From Prevotella sp. (lineage in GTDB: Bacteria; Bacteroidota; Bacteroidia; Bacteroidales; Bacteroidaceae): a stretch of 64,000 bases of DNA. The stretch is from positions 57,249-121,248 of the forward strand of contig JAFZBK010000069.1 in the NCBI GenBank assembly GCA_017561825.1, given 5' to 3'. Every line of letters begins with the position of its first letter. Position 1 is the stretch's first letter. The notes beneath the pieces were generated by a model that worked only from the letters and a program-made list of their open reading frames with translations, ran no database searches and was not told the DNA's origin. Below are positions 36,030-44,269 of the stretch, one piece after another. The position numbers were made by a program, and so were the translations under genes.

Positions 36030-37049
36030 TTAAAAACCAACCAATATTCTGAACACCTTTGCCGGTGCTGCTGCCCACTGTTGCATGGCCTCCAAAGCCG
36101 TATCAGGAGTGGCAACGGCAGAGATCAGTTCCTCCTTGGGGTAATCGCGGTTCTGCTGCATGTAATGAATCACGGCACGGAAGTCAGCTGGCTTCGCATT
36201 GCGTGAGCCGCGGATATCCAGCTCCTTCTGTACGAACAGCTTGGTGATGAACGCCGTCTCAGCCTTGGCGTAGCCGATAAAGACAATCCTTCCGCAGAAG
36301 GCCACCTCGCTGACAGCCTGGTTCTGGGTGATAGGACTGCCTACGGCTTCGATCACCACATCAGGACCTAACCCCTCGGTGATCTCCAGAAGTCGTGCAT
36401 GCAGATCATCGGTCTTGGAATTGATGACGTATGCCGCACCCATCCTCTTGGCCAGTGCTAACTTCTCATCGTCTAAGTCAACAGCAATCACTGTGGCGCC
36501 CCGCAGACTGGCACGTACGATAGCACCAATGCCAATCATACCGCAACCAATCACGAGCACATGGTCGATATCTGTCACCTCAGCGCGGTTCACTGCATGG
36601 AAGCCCACGCTCATGGGTTCTATCAGGGCAATCTCCTTCGATGTCAGTCCTTCGGCAGGAATAATCTTCTGCCACGGCATGACGAAATACTCACGCATGG
36701 CACCATTGCGCTGCACACCTAAGGTCTCGTTATGCTCACACGCATTGGCACGCTCATGGCGACAAGAGGAGCAATGACCGCAGTTGCTGTAAGGATCTAC
36801 GGTTACCTTCATGCCCACCTTCAGGGTTTCGGGCACATCATCACCTATTGCGGCAATGGTGGCGCTTACCTCATGACCAGAAATCACGGGCATCTTCACC
36901 ATCGGGTTTCTACCTAAGAACGTGTTCAGGTCGCTGCCGCAGAATCCCACGTAATTGATTTGCAAGAGCACTTCACCGCTCTTCACTTCCGGTTTCTCTA
37001 ACTCTACTACCGCCATCTGCTGTTCGGCGGTTATCTGTACTGCTTTCAT
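36030..37049 (-). CDS. Zinc-dependent alcohol dehydrogenase family protein
   Basis: 339 residues. GroES-like domain with CGSDLN (catalytic Zn ligand), GHE and the structural Zn loop CGHCSSCRHERANAC; Rossmann domain with VIGCGMIGIGAI. This is the COG1063 (sorbitol/threonine/galactitol dehydrogenase) branch. Its ATG overlaps the stop of the amidohydrolase gene by 1 nt (TAATG). In context it may oxidise a sugar acid or keto-deoxy sugar acid. Confidence 0.88.
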   Translation of the reverse strand: MKAVQITAEQQMAVVELEKPEVKSGEVLLQINYVGFCGSDLNTFLGRNPMVKMPVISGHEVSATIAAIGDDVPETLKVGMKVTVDPYSNCGHCSSCRHERANACEHNETLGVQRNGAMREYFVMPWQKIIPAEGLTSKEIALIEPMSVGFHAVNRAEVTDIDHVLVIGCGMIGIGAIVRASLRGATVIAVDLDDEKLALAKRMGAAYVINSKTDDLHARLLEITEGLGPDVVIEAVGSPITQNQAVSEVAFCGRIVFIGYAKAETAFITKLFVQKELDIRGSRNAKPADFRAVIHYMQQNRDYPKEELISAVATPDTALEAMQQWAAAPAKVFRILVGF

Positions 37050-37978
37050 TATTCCGACATATTTTTAATATACGGTAAGTCCACCAACTCTTCGAACCCG
37101 AAGAACCGACGGGCATTCTCACCTAAGAACAATTCCTTTTCCTGTTCCGACAGTTCCTTACTCTTCACCACGAAGTCGTACGACATCTTATAGGTGATGG
37201 CCGTGATGGTGCGCGGATAATCAGATCCCCACATCAGTTTCTCTACACCCACAAGATCAATGGCTTCACGAATCGCCTTGATAGCAGAGGGGAACGGATA
37301 GAACTCCGCGTTATACAGCCAGGTGATGCCACCCGACTCAATCATCACATGCTTGTTCCTTGCCAACTTGATCTGCTCCTGCCAGCCCTCGATGGTAGGC
37401 ATGCCGAAGTGTCCAATGGCAATCTTCAGCTCAGGGCACTCCTGAATAACCTCTTTCAGTTCCCCCACCTGCATGTCACCATCAGCCAGTGTCACACAGA
37501 GAATCATCTTGCGGGCTTCCATCTCGCGGAACATCTGCATCATCTCATCACTGTTCAGCAGGATGCGCACCTTGTCGGTAATGATGCGATGACCAGGAAT
37601 GGTAATGGCACGGAAACCGCGTTGCGCCAAATCCTTCAGCTGCTGCAGGTAGGTACCCTGTTGGAAATAATCCACCATTCCGTTGCAGAGGAACCGTTGT
37701 GGATATTGTTTCTGCACCCCTTCGAGATAGTCGTTCTGCAATCCATCGATAAACTCCTGCACTACCACCGCAGCTGACACCTGGGCGTAGTTCATATTCG
37801 AGAGGAACACCTCTGCTGTGTTCCTGCCGTCAATCATGAACGGCGGTACCATCTGCACCTCTTCGCCAAGGAACATCGCCCTGCCGTTCTCTAACGGGTA
37901 GATACGCTTACCGTTCCACTCCGTGTCTTGTTTCAGCCATAAATGACTGTGAGCATCTATGATTTTCACTTCGTTCAA
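37049..37978 (-). CDS. Amidohydrolase family protein (lactonase-like)
   Basis: 309 residues from a TTG start at 37978 (NEVKIIDAHSHLWLKQD). DAHSH is the first metal-binding HxH; IAIGHFGMP and MWGSDYPRT (His and Asp ligands) complete the amidohydrolase-2 barrel site. Members next to sugar dehydrogenases are often sugar lactonases such as L-fuconolactonase. There is no upstream ATG before the stop, and the start sits next to the heptamer array 37985-38012. It overlaps the dehydrogenase gene by 1 nt. Confidence 0.82.
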   Translation of the reverse strand: MNEVKIIDAHSHLWLKQDTEWNGKRIYPLENGRAMFLGEEVQMVPPFMIDGRNTAEVFLSNMNYAQVSAAVVVQEFIDGLQNDYLEGVQKQYPQRFLCNGMVDYFQQGTYLQQLKDLAQRGFRAITIPGHRIITDKVRILLNSDEMMQMFREMEARKMILCVTLADGDMQVGELKEVIQECPELKIAIGHFGMPTIEGWQEQIKLARNKHVMIESGGITWLYNAEFYPFPSAIKAIREAIDLVGVEKLMWGSDYPRTITAITYKMSYDFVVKSKELSEQEKELFLGENARRFFGFEELVDLPYIKNMSE

Positions 37979-37984
37979 ATCAAA

Positions 37985-38012
37985 TTGAAAATTGATAATT
38001 GAGAATTGAAAA
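37985..38012 (-). repeat. Heptamer array between the aldo/keto reductase and amidohydrolase genes
   Basis: On the plus strand TTGAAAA, TTGATAA, TTGAGAA, TTGAAAA follow in perfect 7-bp register, with a decayed AATCAAA at 37978-37984. The array starts directly after the reductase stop codon and ends 6 nt before the TTG start of the amidohydrolase. Confidence 0.85.
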
Positions 38013-38963
38013 TTACGTGTTTTGCCAGCGGACGCGCATCTGGTCGCCTATAATCTCTTGTACCTCCTTCACCAACTGCTCATCGATAGGTGCATTCACA
38101 TAATCGATGTTCTTCAATACATTGGCGGGATTGGCGGAGCTGAACAGCGTGGTGGCGATACGGGGATTCAGACTGGTACTGTACTGTATGGCCAGCTTCT
38201 CAATGGGGTAGTTCTTCTCGGCACAGTAGGCAGCTGCCTTTGCGCATGCCTCCTTCAGTGCTTCGGGTGCCGGATGCCAGTCAGGTGTGCCCCGTTGCGA
38301 GAGGAGTCCCATGGAGAACGGAGAAGCATTGATGATACCAATGCCACGACTCTCGAAGAAGTCAAGGTAGTCGAGCAGCAGTTCATCGTTCAGACTGTAA
38401 TGACAGAAGCAGAGTATCGACTCCACCGTACCTTCAGCACTGTTCTCCACCACCCATTTCAGGTTCTCGGGCTGCAGGTCGGTGATACCCACATGCTTCA
38501 CCACCCCTTTCTCGCGCAGTTTCACCAATGCGGGCAATGTCTCGTCAACAATCTTCTGCAGTCCTCCTTCAAGGTGTGACTGGAACTCCACGTCATGCAC
38601 ATTGATCAGGTCAATGTAGTCGATGTTCAGTCGTTCCATGCTCTCATACACGCTGTCGGTAACACGTTGTGCGGAGTAATCCCATAGATTCACCCCATCC
38701 TTGCCGTAGCGCCCCACCTTGGTGGAGAGGTAGAATTGGTTACGAGGAATCTCCTTCAATGCCTTGCCCAATACCGTCTCGGCTTTCAGATGACCGTAAT
38801 ACGGTGACACATCAATAAAGTTGATTCCGTTGTCAACAGCGGTGTGTACGGCCTGTATTCCCTCCGCCTCGCGGATCTCGTGGAATACACCACCTAACGA
38901 GGAGGCCCCGAATCCAAGATTCGACACCAACATTCCCGTCTTTCCTAATTCATTATATACCAT
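38013..38963 (-). CDS. Aldo/keto reductase (L-galactose/L-fucose dehydrogenase-like)
   Basis: 316 residues from ATG at 38963 (MVYNELGKTGMLVSNLGFGAS); the frame is open to 39086 but that region holds the promoter. AKR tetrad is visible: Asp in FIDVSPYYG with its Tyr, Lys in LSTKVGRYG, His in LINVHDVEF. The sequence resembles L-galactose dehydrogenase-type AKRs, which oxidise a sugar at C1 to a lactone using NAD(P)+. The lactonase-like gene follows, so the pair could turn a 6-deoxy or L-sugar into its acid. First gene of the operon. Confidence 0.85.
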   Translation of the reverse strand: MVYNELGKTGMLVSNLGFGASSLGGVFHEIREAEGIQAVHTAVDNGINFIDVSPYYGHLKAETVLGKALKEIPRNQFYLSTKVGRYGKDGVNLWDYSAQRVTDSVYESMERLNIDYIDLINVHDVEFQSHLEGGLQKIVDETLPALVKLREKGVVKHVGITDLQPENLKWVVENSAEGTVESILCFCHYSLNDELLLDYLDFFESRGIGIINASPFSMGLLSQRGTPDWHPAPEALKEACAKAAAYCAEKNYPIEKLAIQYSTSLNPRIATTLFSSANPANVLKNIDYVNAPIDEQLVKEVQEIIGDQMRVRWQNT

Positions 38964-38972
38964 AAGTAACTG

Positions 38973-39005
38973 CAAAGTTACGATTAAGCGAGCGAAAAAA
39001 CAAAA
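38973..39005 (-). promoter_or_regulatory. Repeated promoter cassette of the aldo/keto reductase operon
   Basis: Minus strand: TAACTTTG (-7) at 38980-38973, a 20-bp spacer with CGCTCGCTTAATCG, then TTTTG at 39005-39001. The leader to the ATG at 38963 is only a few nucleotides. Confidence 0.7.
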
Positions 39006-39038
39006 AAAAGCAAAAGAAATGCGTTTTCTTTTGCTTTT
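39002..39038 (-). terminator. Intrinsic terminator of the carboxylesterase gene
   Basis: Minus strand: a 14-bp stem (AAAAGCAAAAGAAA with TTTCTTTTGCTTTT) and 5-nt loop is followed by a T-run. It merges directly into the promoter cassette of the next gene. Confidence 0.7.
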
Positions 39039-39122
39039 TCGTTGGAAAGTAAGTAATTCCAAATTCTTTCTCGTCGCAGCCGACACATCATACTTCGTAA
39101 CTCCACATTCATAATTAAATGA

Positions 39123-40652
39123 TTATTGCGCCCTCAAACTACGAACGTACTTCATGAAGCGGTCGATGAGACTGATGCCCTCCATGTTCGGCGTTTCGAT
39201 GAGCGTGGCACCATTATTGAACTGCATCACCGTCTTCTTCCCCTCCTCATACACGGGCCAGTTAGGCAGTCCTGCCCCATTGGGATTCATTGTCTTGGCG
39301 AAGTTCACCCAGTACTGCTGCATGGCTTCCGACACCGCAGCCTCTTGGGGATACTTATCCGCCTCCTTCTGGAAGGCACCACCCAGGTAGAGCAGATCAT
39401 CCGCATGGGCAGCACCTCTACGGTTTCCCTTGGCATAGACGGTACGTTCCGATTTCTGTGCGAGGTAGGCAGAATATACAGGACTCTTCCCCGTCTTCTT
39501 CTGCAATGTCAACCAAGCGTATGCAGGCCACCCGAAATTCAGGTCGCGCACCACATCACGGATGCTATAGAACGCCTCCTCATCCGTGGTGCCAGGATAG
39601 ATGGCCATCACGCTGTCAGCATAGTTGAGCGGTAGTTGCTTCATCTGCTCCTTGTACTGCTCGGCCGTCATGCCGTCAATCACAGCACCCTCATCACTGT
39701 TGTGCATCACAATCACGGGTATCTCCATGAATTCCCCACGCTCGTAGAGCTGATACACATCATCCGTGAGCACCTTACCGTCGATGATAGGCGAGCAAGC
39801 AGGGAAGTTCACCCCCGTACCCGTCAGCGACTTCGTATCCATCTTACGCATCTCCTCGATGGAGGTCTTCTGCAGTTGCTGCATGAACATATTCCCCAGC
39901 ATCTCGGCCTGCTGCTGGTTTATCAGGTTCATAGACGACATGAACGCACCGCTCTGACTGATACAGGCACGGAACAACCCTTTGGCCATGGGCGAGGCGC
40001 AGAGGATGTTACAAGCCATGGCACCCGCCGACTCCCCAAAGATCGTCACCTTGGAGGGATCACCACCGAAGTTCTTGATGTTACGCTGGATCCATTGCAA
40101 CGCGAAGATCTGATCCAGCATGCCGTAGTTGCCCGACTTGCCGTCAGCCGACTCCTTGCTCAGTTCAGGATGTGCCATGAATCCCAAGGCACCAGCACGA
40201 TACTCAATAGATACGGTTACCACGCCCTTACGAGCCAGACTCTGCCACAACTCAGCACCATAGTGCTCCGTCTGGAAAGAACCGCCATGGATATACACCA
40301 TCACGGGCAACGCATCGTTAACCGTCTTGGCAGGTGTTACCACACTCAGGTACAGACAGTCCTCGCTCATCATGTCGTACGACACATCCCCTCGTTCCGG
40401 CTGTGGTGGCCACTTGGCACACTCCTCAGCTTTCAGTACCCCTTTCCAGGGCTTCGCCGGCTGTGGAGCCTTCCAACGAAGTTCGCCCACTGGGGGCGCA
40501 GCAAAAGGAATTGCCTTATACACTGCAAGGTCATTCCCTTCCAGGATACCCTCCACATCACCTGTCTCCACATGCGTTTTCAGTAGCGGCTGCGCCTGCG
40601 CAGCCACCATGCTCAGTAGTCCGCAGACCACCATGAATAGTTGTTTCATCAT
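39123..40652 (-). CDS. Type B carboxylesterase / lipase family, secreted
   Basis: 509 residues (start at either of two adjacent ATGs, 40652 or 40649) with a signal peptide ending at AQA. EDCLYLSVVTP is the conserved family signature, YIHGGSF the oxyanion loop, GESAGAMA (about 205-212) the nucleophile elbow, and GAAHADDL near 430 the likely catalytic His. Acts on esters in the periplasm, possibly acyl groups on polysaccharides; the substrate is not known. It precedes the aldo/keto reductase operon but is separated from it by a terminator. Confidence 0.88.
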   Translation of the reverse strand: MMKQLFMVVCGLLSMVAAQAQPLLKTHVETGDVEGILEGNDLAVYKAIPFAAPPVGELRWKAPQPAKPWKGVLKAEECAKWPPQPERGDVSYDMMSEDCLYLSVVTPAKTVNDALPVMVYIHGGSFQTEHYGAELWQSLARKGVVTVSIEYRAGALGFMAHPELSKESADGKSGNYGMLDQIFALQWIQRNIKNFGGDPSKVTIFGESAGAMACNILCASPMAKGLFRACISQSGAFMSSMNLINQQQAEMLGNMFMQQLQKTSIEEMRKMDTKSLTGTGVNFPACSPIIDGKVLTDDVYQLYERGEFMEIPVIVMHNSDEGAVIDGMTAEQYKEQMKQLPLNYADSVMAIYPGTTDEEAFYSIRDVVRDLNFGWPAYAWLTLQKKTGKSPVYSAYLAQKSERTVYAKGNRRGAAHADDLLYLGGAFQKEADKYPQEAAVSEAMQQYWVNFAKTMNPNGAGLPNWPVYEEGKKTVMQFNNGATLIETPNMEGISLIDRFMKYVRSLRAQ

Positions 40653-40744
40653 ATATATAAATAATGTAATAGGATTATTATCTGTGTATTAGATGCAGTT
40701 AATCGCGAAAAAGTTTCAAAAGGAAGCAAAAAAGTTGAGAATCC

Positions 40745-42724
40745 TCAGAATTTCCACTTTAACTGCACATCCAGATCTGTCATGGATGAATGGTTGATTT
40801 GTTGAAGTCCGCTGGAGATGAAGGAACGGTCGAAATAATCTGTTACGCCTCCCTTGATGTTGAGAAGTAACCGTTCTGACAACTGTGCCTTGAGAAGAAC
40901 CGAATAGCGAATACCATGACCATAGCATACTGGGTAGGAGAACTGATAGAGCATGCCCCGTTCATAAAGATAAACCCTGCTGTTATAGTCATCTGTGTGG
41001 AAATAAGTCATTCCTGCATGGAGTTGAAATGACTTTGACAGTTGATAGCCGAACTGCTGACTGACAGACCATCCCAAGGAAGAAATGTTTTTGCTGATGG
41101 ATGCAAGATCTATTTGGGTACGACTATTGAGTTTCGTTCCATGATAGGCAGAAAGCAGTCGGACGCGCTGTTCCTGTTGGCACACAAGACCCGTTTTCTC
41201 CTCATTATCCTTCTCCTTCATCCGCAGTCGGTAGCGAAGAGAGAACGACCAGTCATTCCATTGATAACTGATGGTTGTCTGATAATCCTGTGCTTTGGAA
41301 GAACTTGAAATCTGATACCTCGCCCATGGGAAGTAAGCCCAGTCGCCATAGGCAGAGACCGTCAGACGGTTAAACGGTTTCCATTCCACACCTATATATA
41401 TACCACTCTCATTCTGCACCCGTCCACCCTCGCTGAAACTATGGGCATGTAAGGCAGCATATTTCATTCCATAGAAGCGTTGGACGACTAACACATTCAC
41501 CTCTTGAGTAATCCGCCAGTTAGCCGTATTCATGGTAGCTAATGCTCTATGGCGGTCGATGGCTGTTTCTCCGTTAATGGAGAACCTTCCTGCTCTCCAA
41601 CCATAGTCAATCCCAAGGTTCATGAAATCCTTCCCGCTGGGATAGTAATAACGATAAATGACATTCCTGTTGGGATTCAGAGAGCGTGAAAGATGAGTAT
41701 ATACGGCACTCATTCCTACATGGAATCCCCCGCTTCTATAGGATAGATGCGAGCCTGCAGTCACCTGTCCTGTATTGTCTTTTTTCGCCATTTCACCGAC
41801 GGTTCGATGATATCCTCCCGTCACGATACTCGAGATCGTTGCGGAGTCTTTGTTCACCGTTCCATCCAATAATCTGTAAGAAAAGAAGGGCGTGAACATC
41901 AAATGCTTGGAAAGACGTAGGGTAGTAGCAATGCCTTGTAAGTAGTTATCCGCTGATGTGGATGAATGGGGTTGTAACACCTGTCGTTGGCGCCCCATGG
42001 CAGTGAGGGCCGTTGACTTCCCCAATAGGAAATCATTGTTGAGAACCAGTCCCATTCCCATATTCATCCTATATTTTCCTGCAATGGCCGATTTCACCAT
42101 CTTCCAGTCACTTACCATTATATAATAGGAATAGTAGTCGTAACCCATCTTGTTCTTATTGGCCAGAAAAGGCTCCCCGGCATCCTGCGCCCCAATCAAT
42201 CCCAAACGTAGGTGGTTGCCATGCTGGTAACGATAGCGGAACTGATGACGGTAGCGTTCTCCCAGATACCCGCTCTTATCTCCTTCCCGTCGATAAAAAG
42301 GAATCTTCAATGTAGTGATGAGCTCATGGCGGTCATATACCTTGTGAGTTAGAATATCTGATGCCTGCTCTTCGCCTAAATAGACAAAGCATTGCAGCAG
42401 TTTGCGCTTGGATGCATCCAAAGATTTGATCATGGCGAGTTCCCCCATACTCTTCAGTGGAGCATAATGATAGACATACACGCAGATATCCTCTATCTCC
42501 TGTTCTGTGAGAAAGGGAAGTCGTTCGAGCTGTTCCTTTGTAATCGTGTTCAGATTCAAGGGATGCTGTTCCAGTTCGCTGAGCAGCTGACTGGTTTCTT
42601 CCCAAGTCGAAGACTCCACATCATCCATGCTAACCATCTGCTCATAGTAGTCCTGCCACGACTGTCCTAAGACTGTTTGTAGGGGGAGGAATAAGACGAA
42701 TAACGTCAATGCCATCTTTTTCAT
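40745..42724 (-). CDS. Helix-hairpin-helix N-terminal, outer-membrane barrel-like protein
   Basis: 659 residues with a signal peptide (about 1-20). Residues about 45-120 hold two ComEA-type HhH units (LNLNTITKEQLERLPFLTEQEI and LKSMGELAMIKSLD). From about 140 to the end the protein is rich in alternating aromatic/polar strands and ends with KWKF (terminal Phe), the pattern of an outer-membrane beta barrel. This architecture is recurrent in Bacteroidetes but unassigned; DNA uptake has been suggested from the HhH domain only. Own -7 box at 42755-42762. Confidence 0.72.
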   Translation of the reverse strand: MKKMALTLFVLFLPLQTVLGQSWQDYYEQMVSMDDVESSTWEETSQLLSELEQHPLNLNTITKEQLERLPFLTEQEIEDICVYVYHYAPLKSMGELAMIKSLDASKRKLLQCFVYLGEEQASDILTHKVYDRHELITTLKIPFYRREGDKSGYLGERYRHQFRYRYQHGNHLRLGLIGAQDAGEPFLANKNKMGYDYYSYYIMVSDWKMVKSAIAGKYRMNMGMGLVLNNDFLLGKSTALTAMGRQRQVLQPHSSTSADNYLQGIATTLRLSKHLMFTPFFSYRLLDGTVNKDSATISSIVTGGYHRTVGEMAKKDNTGQVTAGSHLSYRSGGFHVGMSAVYTHLSRSLNPNRNVIYRYYYPSGKDFMNLGIDYGWRAGRFSINGETAIDRHRALATMNTANWRITQEVNVLVVQRFYGMKYAALHAHSFSEGGRVQNESGIYIGVEWKPFNRLTVSAYGDWAYFPWARYQISSSSKAQDYQTTISYQWNDWSFSLRYRLRMKEKDNEEKTGLVCQQEQRVRLLSAYHGTKLNSRTQIDLASISKNISSLGWSVSQQFGYQLSKSFQLHAGMTYFHTDDYNSRVYLYERGMLYQFSYPVCYGHGIRYSVLLKAQLSERLLLNIKGGVTDYFDRSFISSGLQQINHSSMTDLDVQLKWKF

Positions 42725-42754
42725 AGTTTTACCATTTAAGTTGTTTTATGGTTG

Positions 42755-42762
42755 CAAAGGTA
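42755..42762 (-). promoter_or_regulatory. -7 box of the HhH/barrel gene
   Basis: TACCTTTG on the minus strand, 31 nt upstream of the ATG at 42724. Confidence 0.55.
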
Positions 42763-42864
42763 CGATTATTTTCTTGTTTTTGCAAATATTCTTCTGCGAA
42801 ACTTGATGCAGAAATCACATAGTATTATGGTCTAAGTTTACCACTTGCTCATAGTAATGAACTT

Positions 42865-42930
42865 TTCCCAACGTGGGAACATTTTATTCCCAACGTGGGA
42901 ACACTTTATTCCCAACGTGGGAATAATTAC
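42865..42930. repeat. Triplet of 22-bp units, each with a TTCCCA/TGGGAA palindrome
   Basis: Units start at 42865, 42887 and 42909. Each begins with the identical 15-mer TTCCCAACGTGGGAA (inverted TTCCCA and TGGGAA around ACG) and ends with a variable A/T-rich 7-mer. They lie between divergent genes, about 100 bp from the minus-strand -7 box and 62 bp before the plus-strand -7 box. A 22-bp period puts all palindromes on one face of the helix. Confidence 0.85.
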
Positions 42931-42991
42931 CCCTACTAATGCTTTTATGAATTATTAATTCTGTTTTCTATTGCTTATCTTGGTTTTTTAT

Positions 42992-42999
42992 TACCTTTG
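42992..42999 (+). promoter_or_regulatory. -7 box of the DUF4294 gene, leaderless arrangement
   Basis: TACCTTTG ends only 5 nt before the ATG at 43005, and TTG at 42971 lies 18 bp upstream of the box. The expected transcription start falls at or next to the A of ATG. Confidence 0.6.
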
Positions 43000-43004
43000 C
43001 CCCC

Positions 43005-43652
43005 ATGAAACAGTGTTTCTCATTTCTTCTGCTCATCTTCCTCCTGATGGGAGGTGGTGCTTGGGGACAGACAACAAAGAAGGGACATGTCAATCCGGAG
43101 GATCGTCCGGTTGATATGGACAACCCTACGTTTGTGCCGTTGATTAAGGTGAGCAAGGTGATGCACGAGGGCGACAGCATACAGTATATAGAGATGAATA
43201 ATGTGTATGTGTATCCGCAACCCGTGTTCAAGAACGAGAAACAACGTCAGGCGTATAACCGCTTGGTGTATAATGTGAAGAAGGTGCTGCCCATTGCCAA
43301 AGAGGTGAACAAAATCATCATTGAGACGGGTGACTACCTGCAGACACTGCCCGACAAGAAAGCACGGGATGCGCACATGAAACTGGTGGAGGAGGACATC
43401 AAAAAGACCTATACGCCACGCATGAAGAAGCTGACGTACTCGCAGGGTAAGCTGTTGATCAAGCTGGTGTATCGCGAATGTAACAGTTCAGGATATGAAC
43501 TGATCAACGCGTTCTTAGGTCCTGTACGCGCAGGTGTATGGCAGACATTCGCCTGGCTATATGGTGCCAGTCTGACCAAGAAATATGAACCTGAGGGGAT
43601 TGATAGGTTGACGGAACGGGTGGTGCTGCAGGTGGAAGCAGGCCAAATTTGA
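43005..43652 (+). CDS. DUF4294 family protein, exported
   Basis: 215 residues with a signal peptide (about 1-23, MKQCFSFLLLIFLLMGGGAWG). The C-terminal two thirds (VLPIAKEVNKII...FAWLYGASLTKKYEPEG) is the DUF4294 domain, found in Bacteroidetes, helical and rich in Lys/Arg. No catalytic motif is recognised. Apparent leaderless promoter. Its stop codon lies inside a perfect palindrome (43642-43665). Confidence 0.8.
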   Translation: MKQCFSFLLLIFLLMGGGAWGQTTKKGHVNPEDRPVDMDNPTFVPLIKVSKVMHEGDSIQYIEMNNVYVYPQPVFKNEKQRQAYNRLVYNVKKVLPIAKEVNKIIIETGDYLQTLPDKKARDAHMKLVEEDIKKTYTPRMKKLTYSQGKLLIKLVYRECNSSGYELINAFLGPVRAGVWQTFAWLYGASLTKKYEPEGIDRLTERVVLQVEAGQI

Positions 43653-43665
43653 AATCAAATTTGGC
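43642..43665 (+). terminator. Perfect palindrome overlapping the DUF4294 stop codon
   Basis: GCCAAATTTGA and TCAAATTTGGC form an 11-bp stem around AA. The stop TGA (43650-43652) is within the left arm. There is no strong T-run, so a terminator role is possible but not certain. Confidence 0.5.
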
Positions 43666-43695
43666 AGTTTATAGATAATAGATAATAGTTAATAA

Positions 43696-44241
43696 TTATT
43701 TTAGAAGTAGTTGACGGGCGAACTCCCAGATAACGATTCCGGCGGTGACGGAAACGTTCATGGAGTGTTTGGTGCCGAACTGAGGAATCTCCAAGCAGCC
43801 ATCACAGATATCCACCACTTCCTGATGAACACCTTTTACCTCGTTACCGAATATAACAGCAAAGCTGTTAATTGACAATTGACAATTGACAATTGACAAT
43901 TCTTGAAGTTTGGTGCTGCCTTCGCATTGTTCCACGGCATAGACAAAGGTGTTGTTGCGATGCAGCTCTTCCACAGCTTCCTTGGCGGTCTTGAAATAGC
44001 GCCATGTCACACTGTCCTCACCACCCAAGGCGGTCTTGTGTATCTCAGGATGTGGCGGCTGGGCAGTGATACCGCAGAGATACACGGCTTCCACGCGGAA
44101 GGCATCACAGGTGCGGAACACACTACCTATATTATACATCGAACGCACATCATCGAGCACTACGATCAAGGGCATCTTGGGTGCTTCCTTGAACGCATCT
44201 ACCGACAAGCGGTTCATCTCTATGGTCCTTAGTTTCCGCAT
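43696..44241 (-). CDS. SpoU/TrmH-family RNA methyltransferase with heptamer-encoded insert
   Basis: 181 residues. LDDVRSMYNIGSVFRTCDAFRVEAVYLCG is the SPOUT N-terminal motif 1, FGNEVKGV motif 2 and IPQFGTKHSMNVSVTAGIVIWE motif 3 with the knot. Likely 2'-O-ribose methylation of tRNA or rRNA. Residues about 114-125 (ELSIVNCQLSIN) are encoded by the AATTGAC array 43870-43901 and lie in the loop just before motif 2. Last gene of the minus-strand run after sufE. Confidence 0.88.
   Translation of the reverse strand: MRKLRTIEMNRLSVDAFKEAPKMPLIVVLDDVRSMYNIGSVFRTCDAFRVEAVYLCGITAQPPHPEIHKTALGGEDSVTWRYFKTAKEAVEELHRNNTFVYAVEQCEGSTKLQELSIVNCQLSINSFAVIFGNEVKGVHQEVVDICDGCLEIPQFGTKHSMNVSVTAGIVIWEFARQLLLK
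43870..43901 (-). repeat. AATTGAC heptamer array inside the RNA methyltransferase gene
   Basis: Four exact AATTGAC units plus AATT. In the minus-strand frame three units (21 bp) encode the 7-residue period QLSIVNC. A change of one unit would shift the frame. Confidence 0.9.
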
Positions 44242-44269
44242 TTTTAATGTTTAATCTTTAATGTTTAAT
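44242..44269 (-). repeat. Heptamer array spanning sufE stop and RNA methyltransferase start
   Basis: Plus-strand units TTTTAAT, GTTTAAT, CTTTAAT, GTTTAAT. The sufE stop (44258-44260) is in the array and the methyltransferase ATG (44241-44239) abuts it. Confidence 0.85.

Noticed and set aside
39636-40586. 316-codon plus-strand open frame
   Set aside because: Fully antisense to the carboxylesterase, which has clear catalytic motifs; His/Leu/Arg-rich composition is typical of a shadow frame.
42865-42930. Regularly repeated 15-mers as a mini CRISPR array
   Set aside because: Intervals between palindromes are only 7 bp and similar to each other, there are just three units, and no cas gene is nearby.
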